Of a stretch of DNA of 41,868 nt, positions 20,694 through 28,650 are shown piece by piece. Both the position numbers and the translations under genes were made by a program. How positions within the stretch are numbered: position 1 is the first letter of the stretch; every line of letters starts with the position of its first letter. Under the pieces are notes generated by a model that did not search any database, was not told the origin of the DNA, and saw only the letters and a list, made by a program, of their open reading frames with translations. Source of the stretch: a virus; the IMG/VR virus record IMGVR_UViG_3300046532_004247, positions 1 to 41,868 of that record; one strand, written 5' to 3'.

Positions 20694-20742
20694 GTTAGGG
20701 TAATATTAATTGTTTTTTTAAGATAAGTCAATTCTTTTTTTG

Positions 20743-20758
20743 CAATAAATATTTATTG
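20743..20758. promoter_or_regulatory. 16-bp perfect palindrome in divergent gap
   Basis: CAATAAATATTTATTG is a perfect palindrome with no spacer, between the minus-strand start at 20693 and the plus-strand start at 20773. Both strands therefore contain AATAAATA, one base from the T4-type late promoter TATAAATA. It is a candidate operator for a dimeric regulator, or two overlapping promoter cores. Confidence 0.45.
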
Positions 20759-20772
20759 TGATAAGCTTAATT

Positions 20773-21186
20773 ATGACAGTTTTTGATTCCTCTATCACTT
20801 TGTATCAATGGTTTCGTGATAATGATGTTTTCTGTATGGAAGATCACTTCCAGAAGGCTATCGTCCTTACTGAAGACGAAGGGGCGGATAAGGCTTCTTT
20901 CTCTGCGGCACTCGGAGAGTTTGAGCAAAGCGGGCTTGTTGCTCGGGAATCCTTTGAGGGTAAAGAATATTATATATTAAAAAAAACACTGGACTCAGTA
21001 GATCAGGATGTCTCTGTTAACCACCCTCTTGCACTTAAGATATCAATTCAGATAAATGAATTCTGTGAGAGGGTTAAGGATTTTCAGGATGTATGTGACC
21101 CTGCCGAAATCCACTCACGGGATTTGCTTAACTTAACCTTTATGATCGATTACTTCATTGAGAAAGAAAACTCACAAAAGGATTGA
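20773..21186 (+). CDS. Conserved phage hypothetical protein, 137 aa
   Basis: A 137-residue acidic protein starting MTVFDSSITLYQWFRDNDVF. The N-terminal 70 residues (ITLYQWF, DHFQKAIVL, ADKASFSAALGEFEQSGLV) look like a small winged-helix domain in which the second part reads as a recognition helix; I recall similar conserved phage proteins but no function. The C-terminal half is helical with an acidic surface. The ATG at 20773 is preferred to a GTG 15 bases upstream inside the palindrome. Its stop overlaps a TTGACT that may be the -35 of the downstream RNA. Confidence 0.65.
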   Translation: MTVFDSSITLYQWFRDNDVFCMEDHFQKAIVLTEDEGADKASFSAALGEFEQSGLVARESFEGKEYYILKKTLDSVDQDVSVNHPLALKISIQINEFCERVKDFQDVCDPAEIHSRDLLNLTFMIDYFIEKENSQKD

Positions 21187-21211
21187 CTTAAAATCAAGGA
21201 GCGGATACTTT
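21183..21211 (+). promoter_or_regulatory. Possible promoter for the 21218-21586 RNA
   Basis: TTGACT (21183-21188), 17 bases, then TACTTT (21206-21211). The -35 matches the sigma-70 consensus at five of six positions; the -10 keeps the key T, A and final T. Initiation would fall near 21218, just after the upstream stop codon. No experiment supports it. Confidence 0.4.
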
Positions 21212-21217
21212 CATCGA

Positions 21218-21586
21218 AAGGTTCAACCCCTTTAAGCTCGCTGAGAGAAAACAGTAGAGTTTGGCCTTAGTGAGACCTTCAGGGTCAGGGCGGATGTAAA
21301 AATCCACGACGGTCCCCCACACCTAAGGCAGATACCGTTAAAGTTCCGTTAGGTTCTTTCAAAAAAATCAAGGTTAGACACCTTGGCATTACCCCCGTGT
21401 GTTGTGGGTTACTGCTGTAAGAAGTTTTTAGCACATTTTCTTCACCTAAAATGCCCGGCATAGGGAGATGGTTTTAGGCAGGCAGTTCGACGTGATCGTA
21501 TCTCGTGTCTCCCATTCACTTTAAAATTTTTGGGCCTCAGAGGAAAAGGGTCATAACCCCTCCGTGTGGGGGGTTATCTCTTTTTT
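21218..21586 (+). ncRNA. Candidate structured non-coding RNA, about 370 nt
   Basis: About 490 bases between the genes ending at 21186 and starting at 21681 hold no credible ORF in a genome that otherwise leaves almost no space. The stretch has many local inverted repeats: CAAGGT-TAGAC-ACCTTG (about 21369-21385), CCTAAAA/TTTTAGG (about 21446-21478), GGGAGAT/GTCTCCC (around 21471-21513), GACC/GGTC (about 21274-21286), and a strong terminator at the end. A sigma-70-like promoter precedes it. The length fits tmRNA or RNase P RNA, but their conserved blocks are not found. It is more GC-rich than intergenic DNA elsewhere in the window. The boundaries are estimates. Confidence 0.5.
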
Positions 21587-21609
21587 ATCCTAAAGGAAAA
21601 TGGTCATAA
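21541..21609 (+). repeat. Imperfect 16-nt direct repeat flanking the terminator
   Basis: AGGAAAAGGGTCATAA (21541-21556) recurs as AGGAAAATGGTCATAA (21594-21609) with one mismatch, on either side of the terminator hairpin. The second copy continues into GGTTCCC. It may reflect a duplicated regulator site or a duplication of the terminator upstream region. Confidence 0.5.
21553..21586 (+). terminator. Rho-independent terminator
   Basis: ATAACCCC (21553-21560) pairs perfectly with GGGGTTAT (21570-21577) around a 9-nt loop and is followed by CTCTTTTTT. This is the clearest intrinsic terminator in the window. It ends the candidate RNA and separates it from the glycosyltransferase operon. Confidence 0.8.
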
Positions 21610-21680
21610 GGTTCCCTGTTAACTTTATTAAATTATAATTAATATTTGATTTTATTTTATTTTGATTTATTGTTTTCTAT

Positions 21681-22487
21681 ATGGAATACCTTAAGGACGA
21701 AAACCTGCAGTCATCTCTAACACTAGAACAAGTAAAAGAAAAAAATTACAAAATATTCATAGGCACCCCGTGTTATGGAGGAATGCTGGCTCAAGAGTAT
21801 GTCAATGGACTTTTGAACGTAACATTTCAGTGTTTAATGTCGGGCATCCCTGTTGAAATATACCTTGCAGGGAACGAAAGTTTAATACCTCGTGGTAGGA
21901 ATCATATTGTTGCAGAATTCATGGCCAGTAATTCTACCCACTTACTTTTTATTGATGCAGACATTCGGTTTAGCCCCGAGTCAGCCTTCAAGCTCCTAAA
22001 AGCGGACAGGGGGGTAACTTGCGGGGCTTATCCGTTAAAGAAAGTCCCCATTGAATATGTAATTAATTTCCCCCCTGAAGCTCAAACTAATAGTAAAGAA
22101 AAGCTAGTAGAGGTGACAGATTGCGGTACTGGCTTTATGATGATTAAAAGAGAGGCGATTGCCGCAATGCAGGATGCTCACCCCGAGCTTCATTATACTG
22201 GTGACTTAGAGACAGGTTATCGGTCAGATGTTAGCGATCCTATTAAGATGAGTTTATTAAAAGAAAACCTATACAGCCTCTTTGACACAATGCATGACAC
22301 GGAAAATAACAACAATTACCTTTCAGAAGATTTCACATTTTGCAGAAGATGGCAAAATTCGGGAGGTAAAGTATGGCTAGACCCGACGATTAAGCTTGAC
22401 CATTTAGGAAAATTTGAGTATACTGGTGATGTTTCTAAGATCATTAATTTCGATGATTTAACCATTGACGACACTATAAAAGAATGA
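21681..22487 (+). CDS. GT-A-fold glycosyltransferase
   Basis: A 268-residue glycosyltransferase. IFIGTPCYGGMLAQEYVNGL (25-44) is the nucleotide-binding start, NESLIPRGRNHIVAEFM (65-81) the next helix, and LLFIDADIRFSP (88-99) carries the metal-binding Asp92-Ala-Asp94. A late SEDFTFCRRWQNSG block matches the family's (E)DxxfC.r acceptor segment. I recall the same architecture (TPCYGG...ARN..V...IDADI.F) from T4-like phage proteins. It is the first gene after the terminator and its stop overlaps the kinase start (ATGA). Sugar and acceptor are unknown; likely a virion or DNA or cell-surface glycan. Confidence 0.82.
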   Translation: MEYLKDENLQSSLTLEQVKEKNYKIFIGTPCYGGMLAQEYVNGLLNVTFQCLMSGIPVEIYLAGNESLIPRGRNHIVAEFMASNSTHLLFIDADIRFSPESAFKLLKADRGVTCGAYPLKKVPIEYVINFPPEAQTNSKEKLVEVTDCGTGFMMIKREAIAAMQDAHPELHYTGDLETGYRSDVSDPIKMSLLKENLYSLFDTMHDTENNNNYLSEDFTFCRRWQNSGGKVWLDPTIKLDHLGKFEYTGDVSKIINFDDLTIDDTIKE

Positions 22488-23095
22488 AAATAATCGGACT
22501 CTCGGGCGTTGCTGGTTCTGGCAAAGACTTATTCTATGATTTATTAGCCAGCCAAGTGCCATGTAAACGTTTCTCCTTAGCTGATGCACTTAAAGGTGAA
22601 GCAAGCCCTTACATAAAGGAACACTTCGGTATTGATCCAGTTTCATGTACAAGGGATGACAAGAATTTAATTAGACCAGCCCTCGTAGCTCACGGTTCCT
22701 TAAAAAGAAAACAGACAAACGGGAGGTACTGGATTGAAAAGCTTCAAGCAAAGATGGAAAAATTCACCTTTGAGGCGACCACCTCTGGCACGACCCCCGA
22801 CTTTCTGGTAATTACCGACATTCGATACGATGAGTATCCAAAAGACGAATCCATCTGGCTCAAGAAGGAAATGAATGGTATTTTAGTGCATATTTCAAAT
22901 TTTAGTATGTCAGGAAATAAGCAATGTTTCGTCCAGCCCGCTAATGAAGAGGAGACAAGGGAAAACCCAAAACTACAGCAACAGGCTGATTACTTAGTGG
23001 AATGGGAAATGATAAAGGGTGATCTAGGAGAAATCAAAAAAACATTAATCAGGGACGTTATTAAAGATTTTTTAAATTGGCAAAAAAATTATTGA
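22484..23095 (+). CDS. Deoxynucleoside monophosphate kinase-like P-loop protein
   Basis: A 203-residue kinase with Walker A GVAGSGKD (8-15), a FSLADALKGEA segment resembling the substrate-binding helix of phage dNMP kinases, and PDFLVITDIRYDEY as the Walker B-like strand with an Arg-Asp pair. This resembles T4 gp1-type dNMP kinases more than dephospho-CoA kinase. It would convert dNMPs to dNDPs upstream of DNA synthesis, in keeping with the RNR genes on the same strand and dCMP deaminase. It overlaps the previous gene by 4 nt. Confidence 0.75.
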   Translation: MKIIGLSGVAGSGKDLFYDLLASQVPCKRFSLADALKGEASPYIKEHFGIDPVSCTRDDKNLIRPALVAHGSLKRKQTNGRYWIEKLQAKMEKFTFEATTSGTTPDFLVITDIRYDEYPKDESIWLKKEMNGILVHISNFSMSGNKQCFVQPANEEETRENPKLQQQADYLVEWEMIKGDLGEIKKTLIRDVIKDFLNWQKNY

Positions 23096-23128
23096 CATCT
23101 AATAAAAATATAGATATAGTCAGGAGAC

Positions 23129-23410
23129 ATGAGCGAACAAAATAAAGAAAGTGAGTGGACTAAACGTGAAATGGGTGCCTTTTGGAAAAGGCAAAGCCAA
23201 AAAGGGCAAAGTTATCTTTCGGGGCATGTTACCCTGAAGCTTGATGACGGAAGCGAGGCAAAGGTCAAGGTTGTTGTGTTCAAGAACAAGAACAAAACCA
23301 GCAACGAGAAGGCCCCTGATTACTGCGTTTACTCATCCACACCACCTCAACAGGAAAATGCGTCAGAGAACACATCAAGTGAATCTCAAAATGACGAGGA
23401 CGTTCTATAG
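23129..23410 (+). CDS. Small DUF736-like phage protein, 93 aa
   Basis: A 93-residue protein with WTKREMGAFWKRQSQKGQSY near the start, then LSGHVTLKLDDGSEAKVKVVVFKNKNK and PDYCVY. The pattern of a GA.W.r opening, a short beta meander and a (P)DY.(V/I)Y end resembles the DUF736 and related single-domain proteins of phages and plasmids. The C-terminal 25 residues are Ser/Glu/Asn-rich and disordered. AGGAG precedes the ATG. Function is unknown. Confidence 0.68.
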   Translation: MSEQNKESEWTKREMGAFWKRQSQKGQSYLSGHVTLKLDDGSEAKVKVVVFKNKNKTSNEKAPDYCVYSSTPPQQENASENTSSESQNDEDVL

Positions 23411-24486
23411 TGAACTTCTCTGTTAATTTTCCTATTAACACGGTCTCTTTTGGGCAGGTTTCGACCCTGCTCATGAGAGGCCTTTTTGAGCAAAAAAAGT
23501 CTCCTCCCCTTTTTGTCATTGGCAACCTTGACCTCTCGGCTCAATCCAAAGATGATGGCTTTACCCAAAAGCTCAATGAATGTGTGGGTAAGTTCCATGA
23601 GCACTCTCGCGACAACCCAACCCTTAAGTTATGGCACCTTAACGGGGGCTTAGATTCCTTCAGTAAAAAACACCACCTACTTACATTCTATGAGCTCGAC
23701 CAACCCACAAAGGCAGAAATTAATACGGCAAAAAACTGTGACAAGTTAATTTTCACTAGTCGTTATTCTCAAGAAATTTTCAATCAGTTTCAGGTCGAAA
23801 GCCACGTCGTCCCTCTCGCCTTCGATAAGTATAATTTCAAAAAACTAGATAAGAAGTATTTTGATGACGGAAGAATAGTTTTCAACCTCTGCGGTAAATT
23901 CGAAAAAAGGAAACATCACAAAAAAATTATCCAAGCATGGGCAAAAAAATTCGGGAACAATAAAAAATATTTCCTTCAGTGTACTTTATTTAACCACTTT
24001 TTAAGTGAAGAGCAAAATAAAGGCTCCTTTTCAGATTGCCTTGAAGGAAAACCGTACTTTAACATTCAATTCCTAGGTCACATGCCTAGTAACGAAGTTT
24101 ACAATGACTACCTTAATTCCGCAGATATCATCTTGGGTATGTCAGGCGGGGAAGGGTGGGGTTTGCCAGAATTCCACTCGGTGGCGCTCGGCAAGCACAG
24201 TGTGATCCTTAACGCAAGCGGTTACAAGGAATGGGCTACTAACGAAAATAGTGTCCTTATTAACCCAAGCGGCAAGATAGAGGTTTATGACGGAATCTTC
24301 TTTAAAAAAGGACAACCCTTCAACCAAGGTTTAATTTATGATTTTAATGAAGACGATTTCATTTCTGGGTGCGAGGAAGCCATAAAGAGACATACGAAAT
24401 CCCGTGTTAATAAAGAGGGTATTAAAATCCAAGAAACCTTCACTGTAGAAAAAACACTTGACCAACTTTTAAAAATCATTAAATAA
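23410..24486 (+). CDS. GT-B glycosyltransferase (GT4-like)
   Basis: A 358-residue glycosyltransferase starting at GTG directly at the upstream stop (TAGTG). The C-terminal donor domain is recognisable: FNLCGKFEKRKHHKKIIQAW, FLGHMPSNEVYNDYLNSADI, and SGGEGWGLPEFHSVALGKH with the conserved acidic residue of GT4 enzymes. The N-terminal half (acceptor domain) is divergent, with ELDQPTKAE and LIFTSRYSQEIF segments. It probably uses a nucleotide sugar to extend a surface glycan or phage glycan. It continues directly into the next genes of the glycan and nucleotide operon. Confidence 0.82.
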   Translation: MNFSVNFPINTVSFGQVSTLLMRGLFEQKKSPPLFVIGNLDLSAQSKDDGFTQKLNECVGKFHEHSRDNPTLKLWHLNGGLDSFSKKHHLLTFYELDQPTKAEINTAKNCDKLIFTSRYSQEIFNQFQVESHVVPLAFDKYNFKKLDKKYFDDGRIVFNLCGKFEKRKHHKKIIQAWAKKFGNNKKYFLQCTLFNHFLSEEQNKGSFSDCLEGKPYFNIQFLGHMPSNEVYNDYLNSADIILGMSGGEGWGLPEFHSVALGKHSVILNASGYKEWATNENSVLINPSGKIEVYDGIFFKKGQPFNQGLIYDFNEDDFISGCEEAIKRHTKSRVNKEGIKIQETFTVEKTLDQLLKIIK

Positions 24487-24495
24487 ATTAAAATA

Positions 24496-24870
24496 ATGCC
24501 TATATATTCCTTTCAGCACCCCGACACTGGAGAAACTAAAGACGTGCAGCAACGCATGAAGGAAGATCATGTATATCTCGATAAAAATGGAGTTAAGTGG
24601 AATCGCGTATTTACTTCCCCGCACACATGTATCCCTTTAGGGGTAAACCCCAACTCATCGGACGATTTTGTGGCACGGACAAAGGACTTAAAGGGTACAA
24701 GTGTGGGGGAAATGTGGGACTTATCTAAAGAGTTAAGCGATAAAAGAAAGCACGAACGAGGAGACGGGACTGATCCCGTTCAGAGTAAATACTTTAAGGA
24801 TTATTCCACAAAGCGAAAAGGATTAAAACATCAAGACGACAAAATACGAGACGACCTTCTTGGATCATGA
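24496..24870 (+). CDS. FmdB-like N-terminal phage protein lacking the zinc cysteines, 124 aa
   Basis: A 124-residue protein starting MPIYSFQHPDTGETKDVQQR, which matches the opening of FmdB-type zinc-ribbon proteins (MPiYeYrC..CG), but the CxxC positions are occupied by other residues. Related Cys-less versions are frequent in phages. The middle has a SPHTCIPLG segment and the C-terminal half is charged and helical (KDYSTKRKG). It overlaps the next gene by 4 nt. The role is unknown. Confidence 0.7.
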   Translation: MPIYSFQHPDTGETKDVQQRMKEDHVYLDKNGVKWNRVFTSPHTCIPLGVNPNSSDDFVARTKDLKGTSVGEMWDLSKELSDKRKHERGDGTDPVQSKYFKDYSTKRKGLKHQDDKIRDDLLGS

Positions 24871-26132
24871 GATTTTCAGTTTTTACACCATCGCACACTA
24901 TAAAGCGAATAGACAGAACGCTTAAATCACTCCAAGCTCAGTCCTTTAAAGACTTCGAGTGGATTATTTGCCTGAACGGAGAGGCACTTAACTCACAGGC
25001 CGAACTTACAGAGAAAATAGGCAGAGCTAAGATTAAATACAAGATTTTACGGCATGAGGAATCTACTGATAAAATCGGTCTTTTAAAAAAAATATGTTGT
25101 GAAAGTGCAGAGGGGGAAATCTTAGTAGAGTTAGATCACGATGATGAATTAAGCCCTGATTGCCTAGAGGAAATACATCTCCATGACATAAAAAATAACT
25201 CTGATTTTTACTACTCTGATGATATTGACATCGTTGAGTCCAGTGGCGAATCAATTGCCCCTTACTCTAAGGACGGAGGGTGGGAATATTATACTTGTGA
25301 GAGAACAGGGCACATTGCCTCGCGAGCCTTTCCGCCTAATCCAATTTCATTCGGATATATTTGGTACGCTCCAAACCATGTACGTGCATGGAAAAAGGAT
25401 TTCTACCTAAAGATCGGTGGCCACAACCCCGACATGGACGTACTAGATGACCACGAACTATTATGCAGGACATACATAGAAGGAAGTGTCACCCATATTG
25501 AAAAACCCCTGTATATTTATTGGCGACATGATGAAAACACTTGTTATGGTGAAAAAAATTCAAAGATACAAGGACTGACCAGAGAGCTCCACGATAAATA
25601 TATCCTAGCGATGGCATCTAAATGGTCGGATATTAATAATTTAAAAAAAATAGACTTATGTTGCCACGCATCTAAGCCACGCGGATTCATAGGGGTGGAC
25701 GCATATAAATACGACGACGTAGACATAGTAGCTGACCTAGACAAAACCCCTTGGCCATTTGAAGACAATAGTGTTGGGGTGTTTAGGTGCCAAGACGCAA
25801 TAGAACATCTAAAGAGCCCCCTCACCACCATGAAGGAGATTTACCGATGTCTCGCCCCGAATGGTTGGGCCATTATAGAAGTCCCCAGCACCGATGGCCG
25901 AGGAGCATTCCAAGACCCCACTCACGTATCCTTCTGGAATGCTAATAGTTTCTGGTATTACACAAAGCAACAGCAAGGGGCGTTCATAAATTCCCCAGTC
26001 AAGTTTCAACTAAACAGGATTCTTGACTACTATCCTAGCGATTACCACAAAACACACTGGATACCCTACACAAAAGCCCACTTAGTTAAGCTTCAGGAGG
26101 GGGTAATACCCGCAGGTGGAAGAAACATTTAG
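24867..26132 (+). CDS. Fusion: GT2 glycosyltransferase plus SAM methyltransferase-like domain
   Basis: A 421-residue two-domain protein. Residues 1-245 are a GT2 glycosyltransferase: FSVFTPSHTIKRIDRTLKSL, an ILVELDHDDELSPD core with Asp90-His-Asp92-Asp93, and SDDIDIV, with a late CRTYIEGSVTHIEKPLYIYWRH helix-strand. Residues about 255-421 match type 11 methyltransferases: DLDKTPWPFEDNSVG, QDAIEHL and EIYRCLAPNGWAIIEVPS (the GG..ii..P motif III). Motif I, normally DLGCG, reads DLCCHASK, so AdoMet binding may be weakened. The protein could add a sugar and methylate it in one step. A frameshifted pair of genes is ruled out because the frame runs through. Confidence 0.82.
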   Translation: MRFSVFTPSHTIKRIDRTLKSLQAQSFKDFEWIICLNGEALNSQAELTEKIGRAKIKYKILRHEESTDKIGLLKKICCESAEGEILVELDHDDELSPDCLEEIHLHDIKNNSDFYYSDDIDIVESSGESIAPYSKDGGWEYYTCERTGHIASRAFPPNPISFGYIWYAPNHVRAWKKDFYLKIGGHNPDMDVLDDHELLCRTYIEGSVTHIEKPLYIYWRHDENTCYGEKNSKIQGLTRELHDKYILAMASKWSDINNLKKIDLCCHASKPRGFIGVDAYKYDDVDIVADLDKTPWPFEDNSVGVFRCQDAIEHLKSPLTTMKEIYRCLAPNGWAIIEVPSTDGRGAFQDPTHVSFWNANSFWYYTKQQQGAFINSPVKFQLNRILDYYPSDYHKTHWIPYTKAHLVKLQEGVIPAGGRNI

Positions 26133-26187
26133 TTTTTTCTTTCTTTAGGGTAAAAAAAATGTAATCATAGAGGCAGCCCCAAAAGAT

Positions 26188-28650
26188 ATGAGCCCTTCAT
26201 CAATTAATGTAAAAAAACGAAACGGACGACTTGAAAAGATTGACATTTCAAAAATAAATAAATGCGCCGAACGTGCGTGTGTTAATTTAGAAAACGTTTC
26301 TCCTAGTGAAATTGTACTAGATGCCCACGTTCAATTTTATGATAAAATACCCACAAAGGAGATAGACTCTGCGCTCATCCTATCCACTCGCCAAAAGATA
26401 GAAAAGGAGCCTAATTATTCCTATGTGGCTGCACGACTCCTCTTAGGGAATATCCACAAAGAGGTCTTCGGTACTAGTGTAGATAAGGACTCGTTTGATC
26501 ACCAATACAGGCTATCCTTCGTAAGCAATATTAAGAAGTTGGTGAAAGAGGAACGTCTCAATTCAAAACTTTTAGATTTTGATTTAAAAAAACTGTCTGA
26601 ATCCTTAGTTATTGACAGGGATTATAAATTTAAATACCTAGGACTACAGACTCTTTATGATCGCTACTTTCTACACTCTGACGAGAGGCGTTTAGAATCA
26701 CCTCAATCATTCTGGATGAGGGTTGCAATGGGTCTGGCTTTAAATGAAGAAGATAAAGAAAAAAAAGCCATAGAATTTTATGACGCCCTGTCTACATTTA
26801 AACTCTGCTGCTCCACCCCAACATTATTTAACAGTGGCAGTCAGAGAAGCCAACTTAGCTCCTGTTATCTTAACACTTTCGAGGACTCCATTGATGGAAT
26901 CTTTGAGGGTGCGTGGCAAGAGGCTAGAAAATCAAAATTTGCAGGAGGCCTAGGTTTCGACGTTACTAATTTTCGTTCTGCTGGGTCTCACATTAAGGGC
27001 ACAAACGGCACCTCCAGCGGGCTTGTACCTTGGCTTAAGATTTACAACGACCTCCTTGTAGCCGTTAACCAAGGAGGTAAACGGCCCGGTGCTGGATGCG
27101 CTTACTTGGAACCTTGGCACTTAGATATTGAAGATTTCCTTGAACTCAAGAAAAATACTGGTGACGAACGTAGGCGTTGTCATGATTTAAATACAGCCAA
27201 CTGGGTTCCTGATTTATTCTTTGACTATATAGAAAAAGGTAAAGAGTGGTATTTGTTTTCACCAGTTGATGCCGGCGAGCTCCATGAACTTTACGGGTCA
27301 GACTTTGATAAAAAATACGAGTCTTTTTGCAGGATGGCGGACGAAGGGGCTATAAAAAATTATAAAAAAATAAACGCCAAAGATCTATGGAAGAAGATGT
27401 TACGTGCATTATACGAGACAGGTCACCCATGGATTACTTTTAAAGATAATTCCAATCTTCGGTACTCAAACAGTCACGAAGGGGTAATACACAGCTCCAA
27501 CCTATGTACTGAGATTTTCCTACACACAAAGCCCTCTAAATACAAAGGGGGCATTAAGAGCGAGGTGGGTGAAACAGCCGTCTGCAACCTGAGCTCCGTC
27601 AACCTCAAGGAGCATCTTAAACCTAACGGGAAACTAGATTTCAAGCAACTAAGCAAAACCATAGCTATACAGTTACGTATGCTTGATAACGTAGTGGACC
27701 TTAATTTTTACCCCACTCAAGAATCCAAGAAATCCAACATGGCCCACAGACCAGTGGGCGCAGGAAGCATGGGGTGGGCAGACGTTTTCCATTCTTATAA
27801 ACTTGATTTTTCATCAGACGATGCAGTTAAGTTTTCAGACGAACTGTATGAGTTTATCTCTTACCATTGTATCTTAAACTCAAGCAAGCTTAGTAAAGAG
27901 CGTGGGTCGTACTCGACTTATGAAAATTCCCTTTGGGACAAAGACATGTTACCGATTGATACCTATAAGGGGTTAATGGACTACCTGAACGAAAAACCAC
28001 TAGTTCATAGAGGAAAAAAATTCACCCCTGAAGTTGACTGGAAAACCTTAAGGGCTCACATTAAAGACTACGGAATGCGTAACAGCAACACAATGGCAAT
28101 TGCGCCCACGGCAACTATATCTTACATTCAAGGATGCGCCCCCTGCATTGAGCCAGATTTTTCAGTTTTATTCGTTTATGAAAATAAAAGCGGAAACCTG
28201 ACGATTATTAATGAATGGTTTGTTAAAGAGTGCAAAGAACTTGGCATATGGAGCTCCCACTTTATTGAAGCCCTAAAGGCGGTAGACGGAGACGTTAGAG
28301 ACCTTGATATCCCCCAAGATTTAAAAGACAGGTTTAAGAACGCCTTTAGTCAAGATCAGTTTAAATTAATTGATAATGCAGCGGCCAAGCAAAAATGGAT
28401 CGACATGGGTCAATCGCTTAATCTTTTTAACGACAATACGTCCCTTAAATATTTAAACGACCTTTACTTCCATGCAAGAAAAAGGGGGCTCAAAAGTACC
28501 TATTACCTAAGGAATAAAAGTGCAAGCAAAATTGAAAAATCTTCGTCTGGCGATAACAATAATAATAACAATACAGGTACTAGCGATAGTAGCGGGACTG
28601 CTGATGAGTCTTGCTCGATCATAGACCCCACATGTGAAAGCTGTCAATAA
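26188..28650 (+). CDS. nrdA: Class I ribonucleotide reductase large subunit
   Basis: An 820-residue NrdA that reduces ribonucleotides. An N-terminal ATP cone (about 1-95: VKKRNGRLEKIDISKINKC) supports allosteric dATP control. Active-site residues are intact: Cys226 in SSCYLN, Asn438-Cys440-Glu442 in SSNLCTEI (thiyl radical Cys and acid-base Glu) and Cys466 in AVCNLSSV. Tyr772-Tyr773 in STYYLR carry the radical. The C-terminal pair Cys816/Cys819 (TCESC) accepts reducing power. A low-complexity Asn/Thr/Ser linker (about 788-805) precedes that tail, making it longer than in E. coli NrdA (761). The stop overlaps the NrdB start (TAATG). Confidence 0.95.
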   Translation: MSPSSINVKKRNGRLEKIDISKINKCAERACVNLENVSPSEIVLDAHVQFYDKIPTKEIDSALILSTRQKIEKEPNYSYVAARLLLGNIHKEVFGTSVDKDSFDHQYRLSFVSNIKKLVKEERLNSKLLDFDLKKLSESLVIDRDYKFKYLGLQTLYDRYFLHSDERRLESPQSFWMRVAMGLALNEEDKEKKAIEFYDALSTFKLCCSTPTLFNSGSQRSQLSSCYLNTFEDSIDGIFEGAWQEARKSKFAGGLGFDVTNFRSAGSHIKGTNGTSSGLVPWLKIYNDLLVAVNQGGKRPGAGCAYLEPWHLDIEDFLELKKNTGDERRRCHDLNTANWVPDLFFDYIEKGKEWYLFSPVDAGELHELYGSDFDKKYESFCRMADEGAIKNYKKINAKDLWKKMLRALYETGHPWITFKDNSNLRYSNSHEGVIHSSNLCTEIFLHTKPSKYKGGIKSEVGETAVCNLSSVNLKEHLKPNGKLDFKQLSKTIAIQLRMLDNVVDLNFYPTQESKKSNMAHRPVGAGSMGWADVFHSYKLDFSSDDAVKFSDELYEFISYHCILNSSKLSKERGSYSTYENSLWDKDMLPIDTYKGLMDYLNEKPLVHRGKKFTPEVDWKTLRAHIKDYGMRNSNTMAIAPTATISYIQGCAPCIEPDFSVLFVYENKSGNLTIINEWFVKECKELGIWSSHFIEALKAVDGDVRDLDIPQDLKDRFKNAFSQDQFKLIDNAAAKQKWIDMGQSLNLFNDNTSLKYLNDLYFHARKRGLKSTYYLRNKSASKIEKSSSGDNNNNNNTGTSDSSGTADESCSIIDPTCESCQ

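Noticed and set aside
21217-21233. A tRNA T-arm-like hairpin: AAAGG-TTCAACC-CCTTT
   Set aside because: The loop matches TTCRANY, but no matching acceptor 5' strand, D-arm or anticodon arm lies upstream. An alternative hairpin (CTTTC-ATC-GAAAG) overlaps it. I do not call a tRNA.
21187-21590. tmRNA, RNase P RNA or group I intron
   Set aside because: Length and terminator fit, and GTTCGACGTG near 21484 resembles the tmRNA D-loop region. But there is no tag-reading frame with a resume codon, no matching acceptor pair in the right order and no RNase P P4 block or intron P7 core. Left as an unassigned RNA.
23092-23120. TTGACA-17-TATAGT sigma-70 promoter
   Set aside because: The match is near-perfect, but initiation would fall at about the ATG at 23129, downstream of the AGGAG ribosome-binding site that serves it. 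In an operon with read-through this is likely chance, although the -10 also lies 8 nt from the start.
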